A DNA stretch of 64,000 nucleotides, from the NCBI RefSeq assembly GCF_003610635.1, contig NZ_RAQJ01000001.1, positions 1,116,474 to 1,180,473 on the forward strand, written 5' to 3'. The position numbers and the translations under genes are program-made. Shown piece by piece: positions 45,771 to 54,622 of the stretch. The notes below the pieces were generated by a model. It did not search any database. It was not told where the DNA came from and saw only the letters and a program-made list of their open reading frames with translations. This stretch comes from Ichthyenterobacterium magnum. Lineage in GTDB: Bacteria > Bacteroidota > Bacteroidia > Flavobacteriales > Flavobacteriaceae. The first letter of the stretch is position 1; each line of letters starts with the position of its first letter.

Positions 45771-46316
45771 TTAGTTTTTAAAAATCATCGTTTTCAGGGA
45801 TTTTATACAACGTGATTTTTGGCTTTTTACTACGTCTTTATTTGTATAGTTTAGTTCATTCATAATATCTTCTAAATCAAAACCTCTATAATAAAATAAG
45901 GTTAAGACGTCCTTGCATTTCTGACCTAAAGATTTAAATGCTATGTGTAGTTGTTTTTGTTGGTCTGTTAATTCATTTTTAATATTAAATGAAAAGATTT
46001 CTTTGTTTTTAATATAATTAGAACTGTCTTCAACTAGACGCATTTTTTTTTGTTGTTTTAGCCTTTCATAAATCATGTACTTACCTATACTAAACAAATA
46101 CGTTTTTAATTCGCTTTTTAGATTATCAATTTTTCCTTTTATAGCATTTTCTCGCAATGCAATTATGGCATCTTGATATATGTCTATAACATCATCTTCA
46201 TTTATAGAATATTTTTTTGCAAAACCAATAAAAGCCAATCTGTTGCTTTCATAGATAAGTTTTAGAGCATTTTGATCTCCTTTTTTTAATGCTTCAATAA
46301 CAGCTTTGTCTGTCAT
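45771..46316 (-). CDS. ECF-type RNA polymerase sigma factor
   Basis: 181 residues with sigma-70 region 2 (about 20-95: DVIDIYQDAIIALRENA, LKTYLFSIGKYMIYERLKQQ) and region 4 (about 118-178: QQKQLHIAFKSLGQKCKDVLTLFYYRGFDLEDIMNELNY then a helix-turn-helix end). No region 1 or 3, as expected for ECF factors. It directs transcription of an unknown regulon. Co-directional and 2 bp from the anti-sigma-like gene; both converge on the TPR-CHAT gene. Confidence 0.9.
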   Translation of the reverse strand: MTDKAVIEALKKGDQNALKLIYESNRLAFIGFAKKYSINEDDVIDIYQDAIIALRENAIKGKIDNLKSELKTYLFSIGKYMIYERLKQQKKMRLVEDSSNYIKNKEIFSFNIKNELTDQQKQLHIAFKSLGQKCKDVLTLFYYRGFDLEDIMNELNYTNKDVVKSQKSRCIKSLKTMIFKN

Positions 46317-46441
46317 ATTAGTGTTGGCTTCTTTTTAAAGTAAACATAGATAGTAAAAATAAATAAAAATGACTAGGCATGTTTACCTTTTAAAAAACAA
46401 AACACCAATAAGTAGATTATTAATCAGCTAAACAGAAAATT

Positions 46442-47497
46442 ATGGAATTAAATGAAGACAAATTACACGATTTATTAGGAAAAGTAGTAACAGAAATGGG
46501 AGCTGCTGCCAATGGACCACTAGTGACAATTGGAGATAAGCTTGGGTTATATACTACTTTAACAAAATCTGGGCATTTAACTTCCCAAGAATTAGCAACC
46601 AAAACAAATACTGCAGAACGCTATGTTAGAGAATGGTTATCTGCTCAAGCAGCTTCAGGATATATAGAATATGATGCTTCAACTCAGAAGTTTTTTATGT
46701 CACCAGAACAATCTATGGTTTTTGGAAACAGGCAAAGCCCAGTGTTTATGACAGGAGCTTTTTATGCAATTTCTTCGGTATATCATGATGAGCCTAAAAT
46801 AGAAAAGGCTTTTAAAACTGGTGAAGGCGTGTCTTGGGGCGATCATAATTCATGTTTGTTTTGCGGAACGGAAAAGTTTTTTAGTCCGTCATATGAAGGG
46901 AATTTGATTTCTAGTTGGATTCCTTCATTGGAAGGTGTTGTTGAAAAATTAGAAAAAGGTGCTAAAGTAGCCGATATTGGTTGTGGTCATGCCGCTTCTA
47001 CAATTATCATGGCTAAAGCGTTTCCTAATTCCTCTTTTATAGGCTTCGATTTTCATGCTGAATCAATTGAGCAAGCTAAGAAGCGAGTTAAAGATGCTGG
47101 CTTATCAAATATTTCTTTTCAAGTTTCTACAGCAAAAGATTTTCCAGGAAAAGATTACGACTTCATTACATTTTTTGATTGCTTACACGATATGGGAGAT
47201 CCAGTTGGTGCTTGTGCACATGCAAAATCAGCTTTAAAATCTGATGGTACGTGTATGATTGTTGAGCCATTTGCAAAAGACACATTAGAAGAAAACTTAA
47301 ATCCAGTAGGAAGAGCATTTTATGCATTCTCAACAATGCTTTGTACACCATGTTCATTAAATCAAGAGGTAGGATTGGCGTTAGGTGCACAAGCTGGAGA
47401 AAAAAGACTTAAGGATGTGATTTTAAACGGTGGATTTTCAAAATTTAAACGCGCAACTGAAACACCTTTTAATTTAATATTAGAAGCGAGACCTTAA
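46442..47497 (+). CDS. SAM-dependent methyltransferase with N-terminal winged helix
   Basis: 351 residues. The N-terminal part (about 1-90: ANGPLVTIGDKLGLYTTL, TSQELATKTNTAERYVREWL) is a winged-helix dimerisation domain like that of O-methyltransferases; the Rossmann methyltransferase core follows with VADIGCGHAASTIIMAKAFP (SAM motif I, about residue 176) and DFITFFDCLHDMGDP. Cytosolic; substrate unknown. Cys residues occur at LCTPCS and NSCLFCGTEKFF. Divergent from the sigma gene with 125 bp between; regulation by that sigma factor is conceivable but not shown. Confidence 0.82.
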   Translation: MELNEDKLHDLLGKVVTEMGAAANGPLVTIGDKLGLYTTLTKSGHLTSQELATKTNTAERYVREWLSAQAASGYIEYDASTQKFFMSPEQSMVFGNRQSPVFMTGAFYAISSVYHDEPKIEKAFKTGEGVSWGDHNSCLFCGTEKFFSPSYEGNLISSWIPSLEGVVEKLEKGAKVADIGCGHAASTIIMAKAFPNSSFIGFDFHAESIEQAKKRVKDAGLSNISFQVSTAKDFPGKDYDFITFFDCLHDMGDPVGACAHAKSALKSDGTCMIVEPFAKDTLEENLNPVGRAFYAFSTMLCTPCSLNQEVGLALGAQAGEKRLKDVILNGGFSKFKRATETPFNLILEARP

Positions 47498-47544
47498 TCT
47501 TGCTATTCAAAAAATAAACGATTAATCAATTAAAATATAGTAAT

Positions 47545-49956
47545 ATGAAAACAAAATTACTTGTACTTGCTTTCCTGTTTTCAATAATAGCAGAAGCTCA
47601 AATAACAAAAGCAGAAGTTTTTACAACAGGAACTAAATTATCCTTTTACCCAAATCAGTGTGGAAATACTATTCCTGAAGCAGCAGGAAAACTCACCTTT
47701 TGTGATAAAATTAATAATCTTGGAGTTGTAGAACGCAGTTATGGTTTAAACGATAGAGCTGTAGATTGCATGTTACCAAATTATTTTAATAATGATGAGG
47801 TGTATGTAACAAACAATGGTTTGTCAATAAGAAATACAGATGGTACTTGGGAAAACGTACCTAATATTGCTATACCACCTTCAACACCTAATTACACTTA
47901 TATACCAACAATTCAAAATGGTTTGGTATTACCAGATGGTAAAGTAATTATACAAGCAACAAATGCTTCTTATGGGATTAATATTTACGATAGAGTATTA
48001 AAAACAATGACTAAAGTTAACTTTCCCAATAATAGATATCCATATTTGTTTGCTTATGATAGTGATAGAAGTTTAACTTGGATTATAGCTTATGGAGGAG
48101 GCGCAAACGGTCGTTATTTATATGCTTATGACGGAACAAATTTAACGGCTATACAAGAGCTAGTCGTTGCAGGAAATGTTAGTATTAGTTTAAGTGCATC
48201 AACTCTTATATATAAAAATGACCATCTTTATTTAGGAAGTAATAACGGATTATTTAAAATTAATATTACGGATTATATAACACCTAATATAACAACAACA
48301 GAATATAACTCTACAACAACACCAGGTTTGCCTTTTGATAGTGTTAATGATTTGCAGTTTGATACAAATGGCGATTTATGGTTGGCTCAGACTGTAGCAA
48401 ATTCAGATGGAGGCATCGTGAAATTTAATATCACTAATGAAACCTACGATTTATACCAACTAGAACATTTAACTACTCCTGGTCTTAATTATGCGTTTCA
48501 AAATATAGCTTTAGACGAAAATAATACCATTTGGACTAATGCTTCATATTATTCAGGTATCATGGAGCTAACATTTAATGGAAATACTCCTAACTGGGAT
48601 TTATTGTCTTCGACAGATTTAGAAACATTAGGAGTTCCTATAACGTATAATCCTAATAATATTTATTTCAGAAACAATCAATTCTATTTTACAACAACTG
48701 ACTTTTCTAGTGGTTCTAATAATAACTTTGAAGTAATCATTAATAATGATGATTCATGGAGTGGAAGAAATGATAACGAAGAAGGAAATTTGTCTGAAAG
48801 GATGAATAGAAGGTTTACTAATAATATGCCAGATGCAAATGGTGGTGTTTGGTGGTTTAATGCTTATGATGATATTGTAGTACACAGAGATGCAGACGAT
48901 AATCACCAATCTGTTTTATTAGAAAACATGACTTTTGCTGCAGTTGTAGACGTCGATAATAAAGCTATTGTTAGAGGCGGAAATCCTAATGAATTACGAA
49001 AAATAGATTTTCCAAATGCAAATTCTATTCAAGTAAATTATAATGAATCTAATGACATGAAGCGTGTTTTAGATCAGGTTTGGGTCTTTGACCGTGGAAA
49101 CAAAAAAATAGATGCCTATAAAAATGATGTATTAGTGCATACCTATAATTTAGATGAAGATTGGTACCTCAATGCTTTTTATTTTGCTGTTGATGATAAT
49201 GGAGATACTTGGTTTGTTAGAAACACAAGTGGTATAGAAATTAAAAAATTCAATACAACAACTTTAACATCTACTACTTATGATTTATCATCGATAGGAA
49301 GTTTAAGTACATTACGTAAAGTGGTGGCTGCGCCAAATGGAGGTGTTTGGTTTGTTGGTGCTTTAGGAGCTGTATATCAGGAAAATGGAGTTTTTTACCC
49401 ATTTTTAAATGCAGACTATTCTGAATTATATTATTTAGTAGATATTGTTGTAGACATCAATGGCAAAGCCTACTTACTTAATAACGATAGTGCTTCAATA
49501 ACTACTATCGAAAACCCAACAGATGCCAATCCAATATTAACTAATATTAGTATTGAAAACGAAAATACTGTGTTACCTTCATTAAATCATTATAGACCAG
49601 ATGCTCTAACAATAGATAGCGAAGGCAGTATTTGGACTCATGCCTCTTTAAATGCCTTCAAATTAATTGATGGTGACTTAGCGTCAGAATATATTCCGCA
49701 GCCACAAACCCTAAATGTATCTAATGAGTTATTAAGTTTAGATGTTAGTATTTATCCAAATCCAACAGATGGTGTTATTTATATTAACACTAATCTTCTA
49801 ACAGACAGCATTGAAGTATATTCAATTTTAGGACATAAAATCTCTGAGTTTAAAAACATAAATACTTTAGATTTAAAGGCTTATGTTTCTGGATTATATA
49901 TTATGAAGATAAATATAGGTGAACGGACAATAAATAAAAAGTTTGTTATAAAGTAG
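47545..49956 (+). CDS. T9SS-exported beta-propeller protein with C-terminal sorting domain
   Basis: 803 residues: signal peptide (ends AEAQ, residue 19), a large region of propeller-type repeats with Asp/Asn-rich blades (VNDLQFDTNGDLWLAQ, IALDENNTIWTNAS, VDDNGDTWFVRN, APNGGVWFVGALG, TIDSEGSIWTHAS), and a type A sorting domain (about 730-803: LDVSIYPNPTDGVIYIN to INKKFVIK) for the type IX secretion system. Expected at the cell surface or released. No catalytic motif recognised. It is followed by a weak terminator. Confidence 0.85.
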   Translation: MKTKLLVLAFLFSIIAEAQITKAEVFTTGTKLSFYPNQCGNTIPEAAGKLTFCDKINNLGVVERSYGLNDRAVDCMLPNYFNNDEVYVTNNGLSIRNTDGTWENVPNIAIPPSTPNYTYIPTIQNGLVLPDGKVIIQATNASYGINIYDRVLKTMTKVNFPNNRYPYLFAYDSDRSLTWIIAYGGGANGRYLYAYDGTNLTAIQELVVAGNVSISLSASTLIYKNDHLYLGSNNGLFKINITDYITPNITTTEYNSTTTPGLPFDSVNDLQFDTNGDLWLAQTVANSDGGIVKFNITNETYDLYQLEHLTTPGLNYAFQNIALDENNTIWTNASYYSGIMELTFNGNTPNWDLLSSTDLETLGVPITYNPNNIYFRNNQFYFTTTDFSSGSNNNFEVIINNDDSWSGRNDNEEGNLSERMNRRFTNNMPDANGGVWWFNAYDDIVVHRDADDNHQSVLLENMTFAAVVDVDNKAIVRGGNPNELRKIDFPNANSIQVNYNESNDMKRVLDQVWVFDRGNKKIDAYKNDVLVHTYNLDEDWYLNAFYFAVDDNGDTWFVRNTSGIEIKKFNTTTLTSTTYDLSSIGSLSTLRKVVAAPNGGVWFVGALGAVYQENGVFYPFLNADYSELYYLVDIVVDINGKAYLLNNDSASITTIENPTDANPILTNISIENENTVLPSLNHYRPDALTIDSEGSIWTHASLNAFKLIDGDLASEYIPQPQTLNVSNELLSLDVSIYPNPTDGVIYINTNLLTDSIEVYSILGHKISEFKNINTLDLKAYVSGLYIMKINIGERTINKKFVIK

Positions 49957-49974
49957 TAGAGATGTACTTACTTG

Positions 49975-50006
49975 AAAAGGCTCATTGTTTAATGAGTCTT
50001 TTTTAT
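49975..50006 (+). terminator. Terminator of the propeller T9SS cargo gene
   Basis: AAGGCTCATT / AATGAGTCTTTT around GTTT (one G-T pair), then T residues; between convergent genes. Confidence 0.65.
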
Positions 50007-50017
50007 TAAGTTATTTT

Positions 50018-51991
50018 TTAAAAATTAGATGTTACAGGAATATTTACAATAACTTTTGTGCCAATGGCATCATTGTTTTTATCGTATAAATCTTTAACAT
50101 CAATTGTATAATCACTAGTATAGCTTTTAGAGAAATTAGCTAATCTTGCTCTAGTAATAGCAATACCAACAGACTTACGTTTGAGGAGCTTGTCTCTGTT
50201 TATTTTTTCAGATTGTTTTCTTCCTATTCCGTTATCAGTAACAGATATTGTAATATAATCTTCTGCTGTTTTATAAACATGGAGTCTAATTTTTTTATCA
50301 TCTCCTTTTTTTGATGATAAACCATGCCACAATGCATTTTCTATAAATGGTTGTAATATTAATGTAGGCACTTTAATATTGCTAGTATTTATACCTTTAT
50401 CGACACTAATTTTAAAATCAATTTCATTTGAAAAACGAATGTTTTCTATATTCATATATAGTTGCATGGTGTCTAACTCGTCTTCTAACGAAATTTCTTT
50501 TTCTGTTGATGCTACTAATATTTTTCTAATGAGTTTAGAAAATTTGTTTAGATAATAAACTGCATTTTCCTTTTCATTGTTAATAATATAAAGCTTTATA
50601 GAGTTAAGAGAATTAAAAATAAAATGCGGATTCATTTGGCTGCGCAACATGTCTTGTTCAAGCGTTAAAATCTGTTTTTCTTGCTTTAGCTGTCTGTTTC
50701 TATAAAGTGCAACAATAATGCCTCCAATAATTGTAAGAGCAAGCATTGAGTACCAAAATATTTTTTTATTACGTTCTAGTTTAGATTTTACAACTTCATT
50801 TTCACTTGCAAGTTCTTTTATCTGTTTATTTTTAGCTTCGTTTTCAAACTGTATAATAACATCGTTTACATATCTAAGATTACGTTGATTATTAATTGTT
50901 TTTTCTAAAGTAATAGCATTTTGGTAATTAAGTAATGCTAGCTCATGTTTCCCTTTTTTAGAGTAAAAGTCTGAAAGATGCTTTTTAGCTTCAACTACAG
51001 ATGATTTTAAATTATATGTTTCACCAATTTCTAAACCTTTTTTAAGATTGGTTTCTGCATCTTCATCAAGATTTAATTCATTTTGAACCCAACCTAAGTT
51101 GATGTGTGAAGAAGCAATATAGAATTGATCTTTAAGCATTAACGCTTTTTTTAATGCTTTTTCAATCATGGTTTTTGCATCACTATAATTTTTTTGCTTG
51201 ATGTAAATTTGACCAATACTATTGTAGCAAATCACCTTTCCTATATCAGAATTAATTTGTGTGTTATAATCTAAAGATCGTCTATAGTTTTTTAGAGCAA
51301 GATCTAAGTCGCCTTGAGCTTCATAAGCAAAACCAATATTTTGATAGTTAATAGCTAAGCCTAATAAATTGCCTGATTCTTTTTCTATAACTAACGATTT
51401 ATTAAACTGTGTAATGGCTAAAGCATATTGTTCTAAAACCAAATAAATATTTCCCATACTGTTTTGAGAAACAGCAATGCTGTATTTTATATCGCTAGAA
51501 GGGGTTTTAATTGATTTAGCAATATCTAAAGCTTTGGTATGATAGTCTAAGGCAGGCTTTACAAGATCTAATCGTCTATAATCAACACCTATCATATTAA
51601 GAGTGATAATTTGTAGCTCAATATTATTAATCTTGCGTGCTAAAGCTTCTGCTTCTTTATGTGTTTCTATAGCCTTTTCATATAAAGAAACGTTGCGGTA
51701 AATATTTCCTAATGCATTTAAAGCGTAGCTTTCTGCATCTATATAATTTATAGATTTTGCTTTATTAGCTAAAGCTTTCATTTTTGTGCTATCGCGTTCA
51801 AAACTCGAAAATATTGAATCTAAAGTTTTATACTTTAAAGGTCTAGATTTAATTGTGGTTTCTAACTCAGTGTTGAAATCAGTTTTTTGAGCAGTAATTG
51901 ATTGTGTAATACAAAAGCATAATAAAGTACAGAAAGCAATTAGTGCTTTACATTTATTATTGTATTTATTATAGCTTTTAAGGCAGAGCAT
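50018..51991 (-). CDS. TPR-containing LytS-type sensor histidine kinase
   Basis: 657 residues from ATG 51991, one base after the response regulator stop (TAAcATG); the frame from 52033 would overlap the regulator. Signal/anchor (about 14-34), periplasmic TPR array (about 60-385), a membrane helix (about 410-430, IFWYSMLALTIIGGIIVALY), and a His_kinase domain with phospho-accepting His in SQMNPHFIFNSLNSIKLYI plus an HATPase_c module (LQPFIENALWHGL, DNGIGRK). Two-component sensor in the inner membrane. Signal unknown; the TPR domain probably binds a partner or peptide. Confidence 0.9.
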   Translation of the reverse strand: MLCLKSYNKYNNKCKALIAFCTLLCFCITQSITAQKTDFNTELETTIKSRPLKYKTLDSIFSSFERDSTKMKALANKAKSINYIDAESYALNALGNIYRNVSLYEKAIETHKEAEALARKINNIELQIITLNMIGVDYRRLDLVKPALDYHTKALDIAKSIKTPSSDIKYSIAVSQNSMGNIYLVLEQYALAITQFNKSLVIEKESGNLLGLAINYQNIGFAYEAQGDLDLALKNYRRSLDYNTQINSDIGKVICYNSIGQIYIKQKNYSDAKTMIEKALKKALMLKDQFYIASSHINLGWVQNELNLDEDAETNLKKGLEIGETYNLKSSVVEAKKHLSDFYSKKGKHELALLNYQNAITLEKTINNQRNLRYVNDVIIQFENEAKNKQIKELASENEVVKSKLERNKKIFWYSMLALTIIGGIIVALYRNRQLKQEKQILTLEQDMLRSQMNPHFIFNSLNSIKLYIINNEKENAVYYLNKFSKLIRKILVASTEKEISLEDELDTMQLYMNIENIRFSNEIDFKISVDKGINTSNIKVPTLILQPFIENALWHGLSSKKGDDKKIRLHVYKTAEDYITISVTDNGIGRKQSEKINRDKLLKRKSVGIAITRARLANFSKSYTSDYTIDVKDLYDKNNDAIGTKVIVNIPVTSNF

Positions 51992-51992
51992 G

Positions 51993-52727
51993 TTAGAGTT
52001 TTTCGAGAAAATCAGATTTACGTTGTCTCGCAACAGGAATTTTGTGATTTGATTGCATAACTACATAGCCTTCATTTTTTATAAACTCTTTTATCTTATT
52101 CATGTTTATAATATAAGAATTGTGAATTCTAAAAAAATAGTGTTCAGGCAAAATAGCATTTACTTCTTTTAATTTTTTTGTGACAACAATTTTTTGTCCA
52201 TCTTCCATTATTAAAGTACTATAATTGCCATCAGATTCTACAAATAGAATATCATCAATATTAAGAAAAAGCAACTTGCCATCTGTATTTATGGTGATTT
52301 TTTTTTGATCAAACTTCTTATTAAAACTAAGAAGTACTTCTTCAATTTTTGATGAATTTGTTAATCTAGTATTATACTTCTTTATTTTTTTTATAGTTTC
52401 TTGTAGGTCATCTGAGTCTATAGGCTTTAATAAGTAATCTATAGCTTCGTATTTTAAGGCTTTAATAGCATACTCATTATAAGCTGTAGTAATTACAACA
52501 GCAAAATCAAGATTAGTGAGTTTTTTTAAAAACTGAAAACCATCCATAGTTGGCATTTGTATATCTAAAAACAAACAATCTAATGTGTTGTTATTAAGGT
52601 ACTCAATAGCATCTTCTGGACTAGAAAATGTTTGGATGACTTCAATATCTGTGTTGAAATTAGCTAGTTCCCAAGATAAACTTTGAATAGCTTTAGGCTC
52701 ATCATCTACAATTACGGCTTTAATCAT
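51993..52727 (-). CDS. LytTR-family response regulator
   Basis: 244 residues. Receiver domain about 1-120 with phospho-acceptor Asp55 in CLFLDIQMPTMDG and acidic pocket VDDE near residue 8; LytTR DNA-binding domain about 140-244 (LFLNIDDILFVESDGNYSTLI, FFRIHNSYIINMNKIKEF). It binds direct-repeat sites in target promoters. Transcribed first, with the cognate TPR sensor kinase following after one base. Confidence 0.94.
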   Translation of the reverse strand: MIKAVIVDDEPKAIQSLSWELANFNTDIEVIQTFSSPEDAIEYLNNNTLDCLFLDIQMPTMDGFQFLKKLTNLDFAVVITTAYNEYAIKALKYEAIDYLLKPIDSDDLQETIKKIKKYNTRLTNSSKIEEVLLSFNKKFDQKKITINTDGKLLFLNIDDILFVESDGNYSTLIMEDGQKIVVTKKLKEVNAILPEHYFFRIHNSYIINMNKIKEFIKNEGYVVMQSNHKIPVARQRKSDFLEKL

Positions 52728-52954
52728 AATTTCAAATATAATATATATTATATCTACTTAGGTTTAATATGTATAGTTAGTATTGTTTTCTGTATAAAAT
52801 GTAATAATTACATTACAGATAATTGTTTCTATAGATAACTTACCAATTATACAATTTTTCATACCAACCATACAAATCATGCTAAACAGTTCATGTAATT
52901 TCATGATATTTGAATTATAAATTAAGAGACCTAGCCAATAAAAAGAAATTATGA

Positions 52955-53036
52955 TATAGAGTGATCGTGGGGATTCACTTTTGATTAAATGCTATTAATC
53001 ATACAAAAGTCAGGGTCAAACCTGACTTTTTTATTT
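52955..53036 (+). ncRNA. Candidate small RNA with three hairpins
   Basis: Hairpin 1: AGTGA (52960-52964) / TCACT (52975-52979). Hairpin 2: GATTAA (52983-52988) / TTAATC (52995-53000). Hairpin 3: AAAAGTCAGG (53005-53014) / CCTGACTTTT (53021-53030), followed by T residues, a complete intrinsic terminator. No gene runs into this terminator from the left on the plus strand, so it must end a short non-coding transcript. Promoter not identified with certainty. Confidence 0.5.
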
Positions 53037-53090
53037 TGCAACTATATTCTTCGTTTGTAGTTTTAGTTAGTTAAGTTAATTATTAGGGTA

Positions 53091-53121
53091 AAAAAGAGAG
53101 TTTAATAGCTCTCTTTTTTTA
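53091..53121 (+). terminator. Second terminator-like hairpin upstream of nrdB
   Basis: AAAAAGAGAG / CTCTCTTTTT with an 8-base loop and T run, 60 bases after the small-RNA candidate; perhaps a backup terminator. Confidence 0.6.
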
Positions 53122-53327
53122 TGTGATCTTTAATTGTTTTTTTAATCAATTTTCCTAGTAAACATCACTTGCAGACCTCATAAACATAAGATTAATCTTA
53201 CTTATTTTTATGTTTTTTGAAAATTTTAATTAACTAATAATCAAGTGGTTATAATTATTTTTAACAAATCTTTTGTTTTTTTGATAATTCTTTAATTGTT
53301 AAAAACTTGTTGACAATGTTTATAAAA

Positions 53328-53355
53328 TTGCCTTTCATTTTCGACTGTATTTTTG
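53328..53355 (+). promoter_or_regulatory. Bacteroidota-type promoter of nrdB
   Basis: TTG (53328-53330), 17 bases, TATTTTTG (53348-53355); start of transcription expected about 60 bases before the ATG. Confidence 0.5.
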
Positions 53356-53420
53356 AATATTTGCTAGTCCCAAATCACACCAAATTTTTCAATTAATTAT
53401 TATATAAAAACCAGTACATA

Positions 53421-54410
53421 ATGTCTCAATTTACTGAACCAATTCTTCAAGAAAACAAAGATAGATTCGTAATTTTCCCTATTCAACACCATGATTTGTG
53501 GGAATGGTATAAAAAATCTGAAGCTAGTATGTGGACTGCAGAAGAAATTGATTTGCACCAAGATATCACAGATTGGACTGGAAAATTAACAGATGATGAA
53601 CGCTACTTTATCAAACATGTTTTAGCATTTTTTGCTGCAAGTGATGGTATAGTAAACGAAAATTTAGCAGAAAACTTTGTAAACGAAGTACAGTATAGCG
53701 AGGCTAAGTTTTTCTATGGTTTTCAAATCATGATGGAAAACATTCATAGTGAAACCTACTCGTTATTAATTGATACTTATGTAAAAGACGAAAAAGAAAA
53801 AGCAATGCTTTTTAATGCTATTGAAACATTTCCTGCTATTAAAAAGAAAGCTGATTGGGCATTAAAATGGATTGAGTCTCCAAGTTTTGCAGAACGTTTA
53901 ATTGCTTTTGCAGCTGTTGAAGGTATTTTCTTTTCAGGGTCATTTTGTTCCATATTTTGGTTAAAAAAACGAGGTTTAATGCCTGGTTTAACATTTTCAA
54001 ACGAGTTAATTTCTCGTGACGAAGGTATGCATTGCGATTTTGCAGTACACTTACACGAGAATCACTTAGTAAACAAAGTGTCTAAGGAGCGTATTAAAGA
54101 AATTTTGGTAGATGCATTAAATATAGAAAGAGAATTTATTACAGAATCTCTTCCTGTAAGTTTAATTGGGATGAATTCAAAATTGATGTCACAATATTTA
54201 GAGTTTGTAACAGATGGCTTGCTTCAGGATCTAGGTTGTGAAAAAGTGTATAATACAGCAAACCCTTTTGATTTCATGGATATGATTTCATTACAAGGAA
54301 AAACAAATTTCTTCGAAAAACGAGTTTCAGAATACCAAAAAGCAGGTGTTCTTAACAAAGAAGAAGAAGAAAACAAATACGATTTTGGCTCAGATAGTTT
54401 CGACTTCTAA
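53421..54410 (+). CDS. nrdB: Class I ribonucleotide reductase small subunit
   Basis: 329-residue R2 protein that holds the di-iron cofactor and tyrosyl radical used by NrdA to make deoxynucleotides. Ligands: Asp75 ([10 protein letters not shown]), Glu106 and His109 (MMENIHSE), and the later EGIFFSGSF and RDEGMHCDF segments; radical Tyr113 (HSETYSLL). Normal length, C-terminal tail (DFGSDSFDF) that docks to NrdA. Precedes nrdA with a 212-bp gap, an order common in Flavobacteria. Confidence 0.96.
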   Translation: MSQFTEPILQENKDRFVIFPIQHHDLWEWYKKSEASMWTAEEIDLHQDITDWTGKLTDDERYFIKHVLAFFAASDGIVNENLAENFVNEVQYSEAKFFYGFQIMMENIHSETYSLLIDTYVKDEKEKAMLFNAIETFPAIKKKADWALKWIESPSFAERLIAFAAVEGIFFSGSFCSIFWLKKRGLMPGLTFSNELISRDEGMHCDFAVHLHENHLVNKVSKERIKEILVDALNIEREFITESLPVSLIGMNSKLMSQYLEFVTDGLLQDLGCEKVYNTANPFDFMDMISLQGKTNFFEKRVSEYQKAGVLNKEEEENKYDFGSDSFDF

Positions 54411-54577
54411 AACCAAAAAAACCAAAATAGAATTATTTTAATTGGCTTCGTGTTTCTTTAGTTGTTTCAATTTTAGTCTAAAGAATTTTACAACCAATTT
54501 TAATTTCAGTATAAAACCTAAATAATTAATTAACTACAACTCAGTTTACTACTGGTTAGTAGCAACCAACTAATCCC

Positions 54578-54603
54578 TTTTTCTGAATAGAGGTTTCAGA
54601 AAA
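54578..54603 (+). promoter_or_regulatory. Hairpin just upstream of nrdA
   Basis: TTTTCTGAA / TTCAGAAAA stem with a short loop, 20 bases before the nrdA ATG and inside the 212-bp nrdB-nrdA gap, which is otherwise featureless. Could protect RNA ends or tune translation; not a terminator since no T run follows. Confidence 0.4.
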
Positions 54604-54622
54604 ACTAAAAAATGTGTAACGT

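Larger units (their letters stand above)
52728..53420. other. 693-bp intergenic region upstream of nrdB
   Basis: No convincing open frame on either strand. It contains the upstream region of the response regulator, a small-RNA candidate (52955-53036), a second terminator-like hairpin (53091-53121) and the nrdB promoter (53328-53355). The rest is AT-rich with no recognised feature. Confidence 0.6.

Noticed and set aside
42013-46316. Type III-E CRISPR (Craspase) locus
   Set aside because: A TPR-CHAT protein and a sigma factor are present, but there is no gRAMP/Cas7-11, no Csx30-like gene and no CRISPR array; the signal peptide also places the CHAT protein outside the cytosol.
47055-47390. Frames within the methyltransferase gene on both strands
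   Set aside because: The methyltransferase frame has complete SAM motifs; the others are alternate-frame shadows.
52955-53036. 6S RNA
   Set aside because: Three short separate stems do not form the single long hairpin with a central bubble expected for 6S RNA.
53100-53420. NrdR box upstream of nrdB
   Set aside because: No ACACnATATnTTGTGT-like pair was found by eye, so nucleotide-reductase repression could not be supported.
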